Shown: piece after piece, positions 20,955 to 31,742 of the stretch
Layout of the letters: each line of letters starts with the position of its first letter
Position numbering within the stretch: the stretch's first letter is position 1
DNA from: Sphaerolaimus hirsutus
Lineage: Eukaryota > Nematoda > Chromadorea > Monhysterida > Sphaerolaimidae
Assembly (NCBI GenBank): GCA_964036195.1
Contig: OZ038451.1
Location: forward strand, 26,677,927 to 26,741,926
Direction of reading: 5' to 3'
DNA: 64,000 bases
Position numbers and translations under genes: made by a program
The notes under the pieces: model-generated
Databases searched by the model: none
What the model was told of the DNA's origin: nothing
What the model saw: the letters and a program-made list of their open reading frames with translations, nothing else

Positions 20955-22842
20955 ATACATGTAAAAATGGAGCTGGTTTTCCAAAACAATCATATTGCTC
21001 AAGAACAAGACATGACCATTGAATTGTGACATAAAACAATGTATGTCACAATTGAATGGTCATGCCATGTTCATGAGCAAGATGACTTTTTTGGAATTCG
21101 TGGAGGATACTGTCACACCATGATGGCTGAGGACCACAAAATAATGAAACATATTTTTGGTGGATTCAGATTGGCCCCGGTGTTTACCTCAACCTGTTTG
21201 GTGAAAAACAACCCAAGCCCTTGTACTATGAATACATGTTTCAAAGAACGTTTCAATGATCCTTAGTGGTCATTTCTAGTTGTAGCAATTTTGGCTCAAC
21301 AAATTGAACATAATGGTTCTGTATTTTTGGAAAGTGAGTGCTGGCTACACCTGTTCAGGCATATCATCAGAACATGACTGCTGAGGCCGCAAGAATGGCA
21401 ACACATCTTTTTGCAGGTTCATTTTGGCCCAGTTTTTATGTCAGAATGTTTGGGTAAAAGCCAATGGCAAAAGGTATAAATAAATAAATCCTAAACCCAC
21501 CAAAGAATTTCAACATTGTTTCAAACATCTTTGTTATGAGTGGCAGTATTCCAGTCACATGATGCCAATAAAGTGCAACTGTTGGAGCAGTCAGGCATTG
21601 AATTCTCATTGCCTGATTACAAAACAGTTGCAAGCAAAATTGTGTGCACATTCTACAGTTGAACAAACAACTTTTTCTTAGTTGCTCTGGTACCGTGCTT
21701 GCAGTGCACCCAGTCCGATAGTCTACCTCACAGAATGAGTGCAACTGAACACACTGTCAGGAGAAAAACTGGAATCAAGTGAACCTGTATATCTGGCAGC
21801 TATTTTGGCCAATGATAAGACAGCCATCTGCATTTTGTTCAATTGAACAAAATCAATATTGAGAATTTTGATGCTAATTGGCTGCAAGCCAAATGTGATT
21901 TTTTCAAATATGAATGAAAATATGCACTTCTTAATAAAATCACATCTGAATTAATTGGAACCAACCAATTAGAGGAAACCAACCAATTAAATTACAACTG
22001 CACCAAACAATTGGAAGTTGCATTCACAACACATTCAAACTGTTTGAAAGATTGGACTGTAGGAAATTTTTGCATGCATTTTTGGGTATTGAGTTTGGGT
22101 AGTAAGGTCAGGTATCGGGTTCGGGTTCGGGTTCGGGTAGTACAGTCGGGTTAAGTTATCGGGTTTCGGTTCCAAAAATAAGCGGGTATCGGGTTCGGGT
22201 CAGGTCTGGTTCCCAACCCTACGGTCCATGCCACGACTACCTACTCTTGTTTGAGAATAGCCACTTGGAAAATGGCGGAACGCATGCGTCTGCGTCTCCA
22301 TCTGCAAGTTTGAAATTGTCGCCCCCAGCGGTGCGACTGCACCAGTGTCGGTTTTGCCACAGATGCAAAAGATACTGTTAAAATTTAGATACATAACTGT
22401 GTCTATAACTGTAGCTCCTTGTTGTTTTTGTAGTCATGTCGAAAACTGCAACTGCAGGTATTTCGGGTATTGTTCCGGAATAACCGGGTATACAGCAGTA
22501 TACTCCACCCACGGACCGTTGTCAATTTTATCAATTTGTATCAATTAAATTTCTGAATAGTGAACACATTTAAGATAAAAAAACTTCAAAAATTTATGCA
22601 TCTTGATGTGATCATTAATATACCTAGGTAGATAAAATGGATATTTCGAAAAATCACTTCCTGTATGATTTTTCACATCGTTAATGAACCAAATTAATGT
22701 CAGATTTTTTTAGTTGACAAACATTGTTGATATTGTGCTGTCACAGAAAAAATGCCCAGCCCAAAATTGTTATCCAAGCCCACAGACTTTCACGCTCGGT
22801 AAATTTTGCGTAGGAAATTTTCAGTACCCAGCAGAACACAGT

Positions 22843-23278
22843 ACCGTATTTCCTCGAAATATCCCCCCTCGAAATACCCCCCTCAAAATGGACACTATGA
22901 ATTAATAAACCCCCCGCCTTGAAATACCCCCCCCCCAAATATAGTGTATAGATAACGTAAATGACAAAAGCTACGGTTTGTGATCCGGGATTAGGGAAAC
23001 GCAGAACACGTTAAAAACAATGACTGTGTTATGTTAGAACAGGTTGTATACCGACTACATACTTATATAGGTAGGTAAGTCTACAGGGACTTATACATGG
23101 CGGTTTTTGTTGCATTTTTCGACGTCTGTGTACGTCACAAACAACAGTTTAGTACTGAGATTTGAAAAATTTCTGGCGAAATAATACCCCCTCGAAATAC
23201 CCCCCTCGTTTACCCCCCCCCCTCAAAATTCTCATTCTGAAAGATAAACCCCCTTGGGGTATTTCGATAAATACGGTA
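22843..23278. mobile_element. ACCGTATT element, TA-flanked, complete
   Basis: ACCGTATTTCCTCGAAATAT and ATTTCGATAAATACGGT ends with TA on both sides. Arms contain CCCCCCTCGAAATACCCC words. Confidence 0.78.
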
Positions 23279-23329
23279 TGCACCTTGTCAACTAGTGTGC
23301 GTTCAGGCATTGTGTTCAGGCAAGTTGGT

Positions 23330-23580
23330 TACTGCAGCTTGAGGATTGTGTATGGATTGCAACATCGTATATGAAGATGTAGCCAAAGAGTGCTATCCCA
23401 ACGTCCTATCCAAGCAGTGCGACTACATTTTCTCAACTCAGTTTTTTTCACCGCGTCTCCACTCGGTCGCGCTGTGCTGTCAATAGTTTCAGTTGAGTGT
23501 CGCGTGCGCGCCACCGCCAATTTGGAACGGCCCAAGTAAGCTGGACTTGGCGAGCCGCTGGCCAGTAACGATGGCAAATT
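23330..23580. promoter_or_regulatory. GC-rich block, possible 5' exon or promoter
   Basis: Higher GC with CpGs than the AT-rich sequence to its right. A 42-codon plus-strand frame starts at 23352 (MDCNIVYEDVAKECYPNVLS) but has no donor and ends in the same block. It could be an untranslated first exon of the gene whose 3' exons follow at 24702. Confidence 0.25.
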
Positions 23581-24701
23581 AAAAAAAAAATTTTTTTGAG
23601 TTTTTTATGCTTTCTTCACCTTGAGAAAAATAGTTTCTCAAAAATGGGAAATTCATTTTTCAATTATTATTTTTGGTTAATTTTATTTCCATATGTAATG
23701 GATGTACACAGTAGCAACCCAGGCACCAATCACAGCAAAAATTTTCATTTTAACAGTTTCTAAGCTCAAACACAGAAACTCAAAAAAATTTGTGAAGTTC
23801 AGACCCCAAATGAGTTTTCATTGGAGAACATTGAAACAGAAAACACAGAAATAAAACTCTGCTTTTGAATACTTTTCACGATGGGCTAAGACATACTACA
23901 CTGTGTTCAACATAAATAACATCATAAGTGTGCCTTTTTGAGTTAACTTAGTGTGCCAGCATCCACTTGTACACAATGATATTGCGCAGTAGGCATTTCC
24001 ATATGAATCTATTGTTGGTTAAATGTGTTTTTTACTTAATAGGTGATGTTTTGAGACAGGTCTGAATTTATTAGTTCAAAGTCTTTGAACTTTAAAGTAT
24101 ATGCATGTTCAAGTGCAGTTCAAATAAATTCTCCAGTCACCCAAATGAAGGGCAACATAAGATACAGGGCACACATTGCAAAAATTGAAACATACAGCAT
24201 TGTAAACCTTTTGACTTTTTCCTACATTTTTCTGTTCTACACCATGGATTTAATTTGATTTGAACATGCATCAAACAAATTTTTGATATGAAAATGACTA
24301 TTTAGCATTGAATATATGTTTCTGTTTAAAGAAACTAAGTTTTTATGTGAAAACATGAGATTTCACTGAAAACATAGAATAATAAAAAATTCTCAATTTT
24401 TCCTTGCAAAAACTCAAATCAAAGGCTTTGAAAAGCTCATAACACAAAAAGTGTTTTTGTAACTTACCCATGGTTGTCCAGCAGTCAATCTGAATGTGTT
24501 TTTGCTGTAAAAGTAATGCTAAAAATTGAATCTGTGTAAGTGCTTGATAGCAATTATTGAATGTTCAAAGTTTTCAAACCGGTAAAATATTATAATGTTA
24601 AGTTCAATCGGAATTAAAGCTTATCTAAAAAAATGGATTCCAAAAGTATTTTGTGAAGAACTTTGAAAAAAAAAACTCTTCAAAACCACGCTCTTTTTCA
24701 G
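23580..24701. other. AT-rich sequence, probably intronic
   Basis: No bounded repeat or exon is seen. It precedes the exon at 24702. Confidence 0.4.
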
Positions 24702-24844
24702 TCTTTTTGCCATCGATAAGTGCCAGCCCGCAAATTATCGTGCGCAGTGGGGGACGGAAACCGTCCAGAAAAGCCCAGTGCCGGCGACTCAAGTGCGTTT
24801 ACTTTCCGAAATAGCCCCAGTTGCCATTTTCGGATACGTACATG
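24702..24844 (+). CDS. penultimate exon of an unidentified gene
   Basis: 143 bases after a strong CTCTTTTTCAG acceptor, open in the frame reading LFAIDKCQPANYRAQWGTE, then QVRLLSEIAPVAIFGYVH, ending at a GTATTT donor with one base left over. This phase matches the exon at 26814 exactly, joining as GYVHVSLQGTTF. Hydrophobic and polar residues alternate as in a folded domain. I do not recognise the protein. Confidence 0.5.
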
Positions 24845-25178
24845 GTATTTAGCTTTATTTCAAGCATTATTCAGTTTGATAGATTTGGGAGGTAAGGTAT
24901 TATACTTATTTTACCTATCTGCTTTATCTGTAATTTTTCTCATTTGTGGAAATGTTGTTCGCATTCAAATGTTGGAAAACGCGGGAAACAGACAATTACA
25001 GCACAATTAAGTCAGCACAGGCAGCTAGGTAGTTCCTTGTAGAAGCGTTTTATTTGGTAAAATAGGACGGGTAATATAACTACCGCATTGTAGTTTCCTG
25101 AAAGGAATCATAACTCCCAACACTTAGGTAAGGCGAGTCGCAACTAAAGTAGTGATGTAATGGAACCATATTAGGGCG

Positions 25179-25480
25179 GTGCTGGCGCTATATGGGGGCG
25201 CCGTGCCGTGGCGCCATCCTGGCTCGGTACCCTATTTCTATGGCGCCATTATTTTCTGGCGCTCTTCCAAGTTTCCAACGCTGGTCGGTACCACGTCCAC
25301 GACATCTTGGATGATTTATGTATGCGTGGTGGATTTCAGTGAATTTCATGTATGGTGGCGATCCCGACAGATACTTGAGATACATTTAAGTGTCTATTAC
25401 AGCTCGACGACGAAGTGTCATGGAAACGTCAAGTTTCACCGCAAAATTAATTACATCAAAGTGGATGATTAAATACAGGT
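25179..25480. other. unexplained GC-rich patch within the intron
   Basis: GGCGCC-type words at 25190-25265 resemble hAT-like arms. The following 200 bases are open on the plus strand (to TAA near 25470) but lack convincing splice sites. Confidence 0.25.
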
Positions 25481-25633
25481 AGGTATCCAATTTGTCATGG
25501 AGTAAGTAAATACATACTGACCAACACCTAAATCGTATCCAAAAAGCCCGTTTCTTGAGATATCAAACTTTCATTTATTTTAGTCGATTCTACATTTAAA
25601 ATTTATGTTGTTATCTCCATAAACCTCCTGTAC

Positions 25634-26373
25634 ACCGTATTACATCTAGGGTTAGAAAAACAACGTTTTTTTTAACTCGATGTTTAAAAAAAACGTTTTT
25701 AAAAAAACAACGTTTTTTTAAATAAAAAACGTGTTTTTTAAAAAGCTCCCAGATATGACCTTGTGTCAACATATATTGGTATATCAGACAGTGGCAATAC
25801 TCTGTGATGTTATATATGACCATATAATGGCTGTTGAGCCATGGGATAGCATTATAAGTGGTGATTTGTGTCAAAAATATCCATTTTTTTGTCGATACGT
25901 TCGTATATCGCCTTATAGTTGAATGTTTGTGACTTAAGTAAAGTTTGGCACGGAGTAGTGATGAAACAATGTTATAAACGGAGGTTGTTACTTTGGGAGT
26001 GAAGTTACACACTGTGGAGGTACATGGAAGCACATTACCTCAATATTATATACTACGCCGACATATGACGGCTTATTAACCCATGGTAGCATATATAAAT
26101 TGATACTTTGATACTAAAAATGCCACAAAAGCAATGAAAACAACCACCAATGTCAATTTGTGTGTGAAATTTCGCGCTTGCGCACAAAAATTTTGCAAAA
26201 TACCTAGTGCTTAGTACTAAAAATTTCGGTCGATGTTTTTTTAAAAAAACAAACATTTTTTAAATAAAAAACGTTTAAAAAAACATCGGCCAACCCTAAT
26301 TACATCTAAATACCCCCATGGGGGTTTATTATTTCGCCAGCAAATTTGAGGGGGTAATTCGAGGTAATACGGT
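25634..26373. mobile_element. ACCGTATT element interrupted by a hAT-like element
   Basis: ACCGTATTACATC (25634) continues after the insertion at ATTACATCTAAATACCCCCA and ends GAGGTAATACGGT at 26373. The uninterrupted element would be under 100 bases. Confidence 0.75.
25647..26298. mobile_element. hAT-like element with AACGTTTTTTT arms, TSD ATTACATC
   Basis: TAGGGTTAGAAAAACAACG and CATCGGCCAACCCTA lie between perfect duplications ATTACATC (25639-25646 and 26299-26306). Arms are A/T homopolymer-rich with AAAACGTTTTT. Confidence 0.88.
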
Positions 26374-26813
26374 AGTTTGTACAGGATTAATATATTGAGT
26401 AGTAATTATTCCATGACAAATTGGAGCCCTATATTTATCATCATCCACATTTACGTTAATTTTTTGGTTAAATTTAGCATTTTCGTGACACCGCATTTTA
26501 CGTCAAACTGTTTATTTCAGCTTTAAAAAAACAGTTTACCATTGAACATTCTCTTAAGCCAAGTTCACGCTTCAAACGAATGTCGGAATTATGCTTGGAC
26601 TTCGGGGTTTCACCGTTCAAGTGTGCCATTTTTTAGTCATTAGAACTCTTTTGCGACGGATGTGTTGATTAAAAAATTTGTAGAGAAATTAAGCGCATCA
26701 ATAATTCTGAATCAGACTAGCACAAAAAGCACCGGTGTCAACGATTTTTGAATAAGTATTTATTTTGGCCGATCTAAGGACTATATTTAGGGCATATATT
26801 CATTTTATTTTAG

Positions 26814-26977
26814 TCAGCCTGCAGGGCACCACATTCAGGACGTCATTGTCGCGCGACTTAACCCAGCTGCATTTTAAGCCACCGGTTTCACACGGTGATA
26901 AATCAAAAAAGCTCAAAGCACGCATGCCCCTGGCTGTACTTGAGCGCAAATTGCAGCATGGCTGCATGGAAGTATAA
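26814..26977 (+). CDS. terminal exon of the same unidentified gene
   Basis: Acceptor CATTTTATTTTAG, then two bases completing the previous codon and 53 codons to a TAA. The peptide runs SLQGTTFRTSLSRDLTQLHF, then a basic stretch (DKSKKLKARMP) and ends LQHGCMEV. A hAT-like element (26992-27485) is inserted 14 bases after the stop, so the 3' end of the transcript may run through it. Confidence 0.5.
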
Positions 26978-26991
26978 ATGGAAGTTGGTGC

Positions 26992-27485
26992 CAGAGTTGT
27001 TATAAGTACTGAAGTTTTCCAAAAGTACCCGTATTGGTAAATACTTTCATTTTTACCCATCCTCAAAAAATAATCAGGGAAAACACTTTTTTTTTACCCA
27101 GTACTTGTCTTTTTTTCAAAATATTTTTGAGTATGTTTGAGTAAATCGAGTATCTTTTATCACAGGAGCATAAAATCAATTATTTTTAGGGTGCATGGGT
27201 GCTTAATTTAAGTGATACTAGGTTTAGGCAGTTGATACCTGCATTCTAAGAACAAATTTACGTGAAAATATTAACTAATGCAGGCATACAGTCGGTTAAA
27301 TAATTCTTACTTTATCTTTTTGTGTACATATTTGAATTTTCTGAAATACTCAGTAGTACCCAGTACTGATGAAAAAGTTACCGATGGGTATTGGTATAAT
27401 TAAGGTATTGTACCCATGAGTATTTACCCAGTACGCATTTTTACGCGTATGTCAGAGTAAAAGTAAATACCCACTATCAACTCTG
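26992..27485. mobile_element. hAT-like element with TACGTAAA/GTAC arms, near-perfect TSD
   Basis: CAGAGTTGTTATAAGTAC and AGTAAATACCCACTATCAACTCTG-type ends lie between GTTGGTGC and GTTGGCGC (7 of 8; 26984-26991 and 27486-27493). Arms hold TACCCAGTAC words. Confidence 0.8.
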
Positions 27486-27752
27486 GTTGGCGCCCTTGGT
27501 TACGGCCATCAATTAGCATAAATCTTTTCCCGAGCTGTTTTCGCCAACTTATTTCGTGTCATGCCAATGTGTTTTATGTTGTCGTGACTTTTGCGTTATT
27601 TTAGGTTCGTTGATTTCAGCACTTTAAACTAGACTTAAACCCGACCTTTGAGCGCGTAAACTTTTACGTAAAACGGTGTTTCAATAGTAGGCTGATTCCA
27701 GTCGAGATATCACCGATATGCCGAACGAGATACCCGATGTGCACGAATAAGG

Positions 27753-28112
27753 TATACTCGGATGACATTACGTCGTACATTTTTCCGGGGGAAAGGCCCT
27801 ACACACGCTAGTTGACATCGACACCAAATGTCAACTGGTTCCGTTCCCAATTCAAAGCTTGCGTTTGAAGGTCGTTCGTCGGCTCGTCAGCAAGCTTTGA
27901 ATCGGGATCGGCACCAGTTGACATTTGGTGTCGATGTCAACTAGCGTGTGCGGGGCCAAACTCTCCATCATGACGTGATCACTTTCGTCCCGATCACCAT
28001 CTCTCTCCATCACGTCGTCTTCATCACGCCTTCCATAAGTTCTCGGCTGGCCGTCTGCCAGCCGAAGACATAACTCCTATCTGTTTGTAGAGTATCGTGC
28101 CTGCCGAGTATA
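27753..28112. mobile_element. TATACTCGG MITE interrupted by another MITE
   Basis: A copy of the sequence at 53983-54176 (ATGACATTACGCCGTACATTT, CTTCCATAAGTTCTCGGCTG, GGCCGTCTGCCAGCCGAAGA) ending TGCCGAGTATA. The MITE 27795-27957 is inserted where 53983-54176 is uninterrupted. Confidence 0.78.
27795..27957. mobile_element. fold-back MITE, CACACGCTAGTTGACATC family, copy 4, TSD AAA
   Basis: Inverted GGCCCTACACACGCTAG and CTAGCGTGTGCGGGGCC ends with AAA on both sides. Comparison with the empty site at 53983-54176 fixes its boundaries. Confidence 0.82.
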
Positions 28113-28199
28113 CTTTCTGGTTCATCAATAGAAGTGCGCAGCGCGCATCCAATATTATACGCCGGGCCGGGGCGAGTTTATCTCCGCATCGGTGCGCCG

Positions 28200-28434
28200 G
28201 AGCACGGAACGGCGCGGTTCAATGCGAGATTAGAACCCTCTTACTTCCTGCTATCCACGGGTGGATGCCTTAGTTGGTTTACTTTCGAGTGAGCTTTGTC
28301 TATTTTGTACAGTGCACTTTAGGCCTGTGCATATCCTCCCAGTGTAATTTCGTCTCCTCAATGCAAATACTTGAATTGGGAAGATAATAATCAAAGTTCT
28401 TATAGGTATTTAAATAATACATTCAAAAATAAAT
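28200..28434. other. intergenic sequence
   Basis: A short GC-rich stretch at about 28140-28215 is followed by AT-rich sequence. No exon is supported. Confidence 0.35.
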
Positions 28435-28822
28435 ACTGTATTTCTTATAATAGAAGAGAGCTGTTCCATTTTTTCATCAGCTTTTTTACCTGCTGTTCTA
28501 TTAGAGGTGCCGTTCTATTGGAGGCTGCCATTCTATTTTTCACACATTTCTCATGTGTACATGAGCCTTATGAGACCTGAGCAATATTTTAATGCAAGAG
28601 CATCAATTTGAGTTTTAACAGCTATTTGAATGCTTTGAACATTCTCACCACCCATTTTTCTAATATTTTTGTGATTTGCCACTCTTCCAAAGTAATTTCT
28701 ACCTGCCATTCTGTTGGAGGTGCCATTCAATTGGAGGCTGCCATTCTATTGTTTTCATGAGCGCAAAAATGTGCCAAAACCTGCCGTTCTATTGGAGGTA
28801 TGCTATTCTATTAGAAGAAATA
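28435..28822. mobile_element. MITE with ACTGTATTTCTTATAATAG ends
   Basis: Inverted relative ends ACTGTATTTCTTATAATAG and CTATTAGAAGAAATAAAGT, with GCCGTTCTATTGGAGG words inside as at 5920-6148. Confidence 0.65.
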
Positions 28823-29429
28823 AAGTACTGTATTGGCTTCACAGCAAAAAATGGATGAGTGGATGCACAGTGAAGCGTCAAACTTGGCGGACATGAAATG
28901 ATACATTACAAAACAGTATGAAACACTGTAGTGAGTTGTACAGTGTTTTGTACTGTTTTGTAAACACAGTTTACCAAAATGGTCAAGCATTTCATAATGG
29001 TAAACTAGTTAGTGTGTGTGAGCCAATACACATGCAATAAATAGAGAAAGATGTATGATATGAGCAAACCATATATTTACAAGAAATGTGAAGTAAATAG
29101 GCATCCCAATATAAATGTCATTATAAAAAAATTCTTTACTTTTACTCATCAACTTAAGTATCATAAGAACATCACATCAATCACAAATATCTCTAAATGA
29201 CAAAATAACTCAATTTAAGGACATGATACAGGTTTGATATAAATATTTCAAAATTTTAATTTATATTTATTATTTATATATTTTTCAAAATTTTGGATAT
29301 TGGATATTTTTTCAAAATTTTCGTAAACATAACCAATATTTGACATTGAAAAATACTCGATATTTTATATTCAATATCATATATCATTTCAACCCTACTA
29401 CGCCCTCATACACCCAGGGCGAGAGTGCA

Positions 29430-29660
29430 CTGGGCGACAATTTGCTATACGTGACTGAAATGTGCAACTCGAGAACACTCGGCCTTAGTCCGCCGGCGGC
29501 GTACTTCACTAAAACCCAGCAAGTGCGCCGCGGCGGCTAGTGCAGTCGTGCAGTCGTGCAGTCGCGGCGGCGCAGATCCCTTGGCACACGCAATCAGCTT
29601 GAATGCAGCGCGGCCGCCGCGCCGCGGCCCCGTTTCTTTACCAGCATATCCGTTTCTCAA
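29430..29660. promoter_or_regulatory. GC-rich CpG block with short tandem repeat
   Basis: A CpG-rich stretch containing three near-tandem GTGCAGTC units at about 29549-29572, in otherwise AT-rich DNA. It may be a promoter or untranslated first exon. Both strands have open frames there from composition alone. Confidence 0.3.
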
Positions 29661-29800
29661 AGACTTGTTGCGTGTGGCCCCGAGATGCCCCTTTGTGTAC
29701 AAATTTGTTTCATCCGTTATAGTATAGTGAAGTTGGTTGATTTTGTTCAGCCATTCGCATTTACCAATGCGGAATGTCATTTCGAAGAGGGGGTTGGGGG

Positions 29801-30207
29801 CAAAGTTGTTAGAATTACTTAACTTTTTTTAAAGTATATGTAAATGTAAGTATATTTTTTACTCACCACAAAGTATAGAAAATGTGAAATACTTTTTTTA
29901 CTCATACTCATGCGTAAATGTGAGTAAAATACTTTTTTCCAGGAAAATGTAAAAGTGAGTGCCTTTTCCCTGGAAAATGTAAAAGCTACTACTTTTTACA
30001 TGTGAGAGTGTCAGTTTTACACTGCGAGGCATAATAGATGTCGTTTTTTAGTGATTGTTTAGTGTTTTTTTAGAAAAATGATATGATTTATTTTTAAATT
30101 TTAAAAGTGAGTACATAACTTTTTTCAAAAGTATATGTAAATGTATTTACCGCGTATTCGCGTACGCGTATTTTTCGAGTAAATGTACGTACATTTTAAC
30201 AACTGTG
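29801..30207. mobile_element. hAT-like element, CAAAGTTGTTAGAA ends, near-perfect TSD
   Basis: CAAAGTTGTTAGAATTAC and TTTTAACAACTGTG lie between GTTGGGGG and GTTGAGGG (7 of 8). Arms are AAATGTAAAAGTGAGTAC-like. Confidence 0.8.
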
Positions 30208-30492
30208 GTTGAGGGTTGATCACGCAAATGGGTATACCTAAAAGTGAATACTCGAGCTGCGGCGAATCACCTTTCCATTTCCAAAGGGCACTCGGTGCAT
30301 TCTGAAAACCTCTCGCTGGGGTATTGGCGCTATTTGTAGCTACTTATTTTCTTAGACATTTGCAGCTTCCTACATGCTTTATATTAGCCAGCTACTTTTA
30401 CATGCATTGGTTTCCATGCATCAGGGAATAGTATTCGTAAGATCTTCTCGTGAAAAATTGTCTACGCATTGTCTCTAAATACTTCCTTCGCA

Positions 30493-30577
30493 GGCCGACT
30501 TTGAGTTTCTTACGCACATCGTTCGTGACGAGAATAAACGAGGGGAACGTGTGTCGCGTTACATTTCGCTTTACGGA
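30493..30577 (+). CDS. exon remnant abutting a MITE
   Basis: After a CTTCCTTCGCAG acceptor one frame reads ADFEFLTHIVRDENKRGERV and SRYISLYG with protein-like composition. It runs into the MITE that begins at 30578, where it meets a stop within a few codons. A GTGTGT donor within the stretch (after GGGGAAC at 30549) could end it earlier. No family is recognised. Confidence 0.3.
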
Positions 30578-31012
30578 GCGATTACAGCTCGGACGTAAAA
30601 TTGACCGGCGTAAAATTGATTTTGGGCGTAAAATAAATTACAGATGAATGGATAAAGATACGACATTGTTATTTAAGTCAAAGAAAGCTTAGATGCAGAC
30701 GTTTCTTGTGTCCAAAGCTCATGAGTTTATTTTAATCGTACTGGGAGTTATGAATTTTAGCACAATTTTTTCAATTATGTGCTGTAATTGGCGTAATCTT
30801 TGGGTGTAAAATTAAAAAAATTTGCGCCAAAATTCATAACTTCTAGTGCAATAAAAAAAACTGATGAGCTTTGGACACAAGCAACATCTGCATGTGCGCT
30901 TTCTTTGACTGAAATTACAATGCCATATCTTTATCCATTCACCTGTAATTAATTTTACGCCCAAAAATCAATTTTACGCTGGTCAATTTTACGCGCGAGC
31001 TGTGATGGCAGC
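30578..31012. mobile_element. fold-back MITE, ATTACAGCTCGGRCGTAAAA family, copy 1
   Basis: Ends GCGATTACAGCTCGGACG and CGCGCGAGCTGTGATGGC are inverted, and the arms (TTTGGGCGTAAAAT, CTTGTGTCCAAAGCTCATGA) mirror each other. About 90 per cent similar by eye to 62241-62688. Confidence 0.8.
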
Positions 31013-31141
31013 ATTACAGGCAAAACTAAAAACCTATTTGAATTGCTCAGCCTGGGGGCGCTAACCGAGTTTTCTAAAAATTAAAAAAACAAAAAAAACA
31101 AATTGATATAGAAGTACCTAAGAAAAAGTGCAAAAATGCAC

Positions 31142-31216
31142 TCGCCCCGGGCGGGAATCGAACCCGCGCGTGTAAATATTGAACACGAGCGCGCTAACGC
31201 CAGACCACAGAGGCGG
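31142..31216 (-). tRNA. tRNA-like sequence, degenerate
   Basis: The minus strand reads GCCTCTGTGGTCTGGCGTTA at the 5' side, then a GGGTTCGATTCCCGC T-arm (perfect 5-bp stem) and GCCCGGGGC. The 5' GCCTCTG can pair with CCGGGGC with one mismatch. The anticodon arm does not fold normally: the best stem is CGTGT/ACACG with a 9-base loop, so no amino acid can be assigned. Probably a tRNA pseudogene or tRNA-derived SINE head. Confidence 0.5.
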
Positions 31217-31366
31217 CTGCCTTCTAGCCACTATTAGGGGCTGACATTCTGCGGCGACGGCAATGACCTTAACACCTCGCGGCGTTGCGGAGATGTCATC
31301 CCTGAGAAAATCACTTTTGATCCAAATTATTGACAGAAGATTCTCCGTTTAGGGTATTTTAAGTAT

Positions 31367-31742
31367 ACCGTATTACGTCGAAATACCCCCATGGGGGTTG
31401 ATTTTTTCGCCAGCGAAATTTGAGGTGGGTTAATTCGTGGGTTTTTTTTATTTCGTCAGAAAATTTCGTGAAGATCGTAGTTAATGGTAGGCATTTGCGT
31501 ACCCAAAACAGGTAATAAATGTGTCCAAACAGGATTTGTTTGGATATAAAAACGTAGAAAACTACACAAACTAGTCTATGTATAGCTGCAATGCAAATTA
31601 GCAGTAATTTATACATCATGTACACTGCATACATGATGTACACCATTCTGGGGGGGGGATATTTCGAGGGGGGTTTATTATTTCCCAGGCCCATTTTGAG
31701 GGGGGGGTTAATTCAAGGGGGGATAATTCGAGGAAATACGGT
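31367..31742. mobile_element. ACCGTATT element, TA-flanked, complete
   Basis: ACCGTATTACGTCGAAATAC and GAGGAAATACGGT ends with TA on both sides. CCCCCATGGGGG and GGGGGGTTAATTC words inside. Internal CATTTGCGTACCCAAAACAG is shared with about 40777-40800. Confidence 0.75.

Larger units (their letters stand above)
19346..22221. mobile_element. hAT-like element with TCGGGTATCGGG arms, near-perfect TSD
   Basis: Ends TAGTGTTGGGAATTTC and GGTTCCCAACCCTA lie between AGGTCCAT and CGGTCCAT (7 of 8 match; 19338-19345 and 22222-22229). Short arms carry GGGTATCGGG words. The interior holds the ACCGTATT-type element 19620-20954 and AT-rich filler without a transposase frame. Confidence 0.8.
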
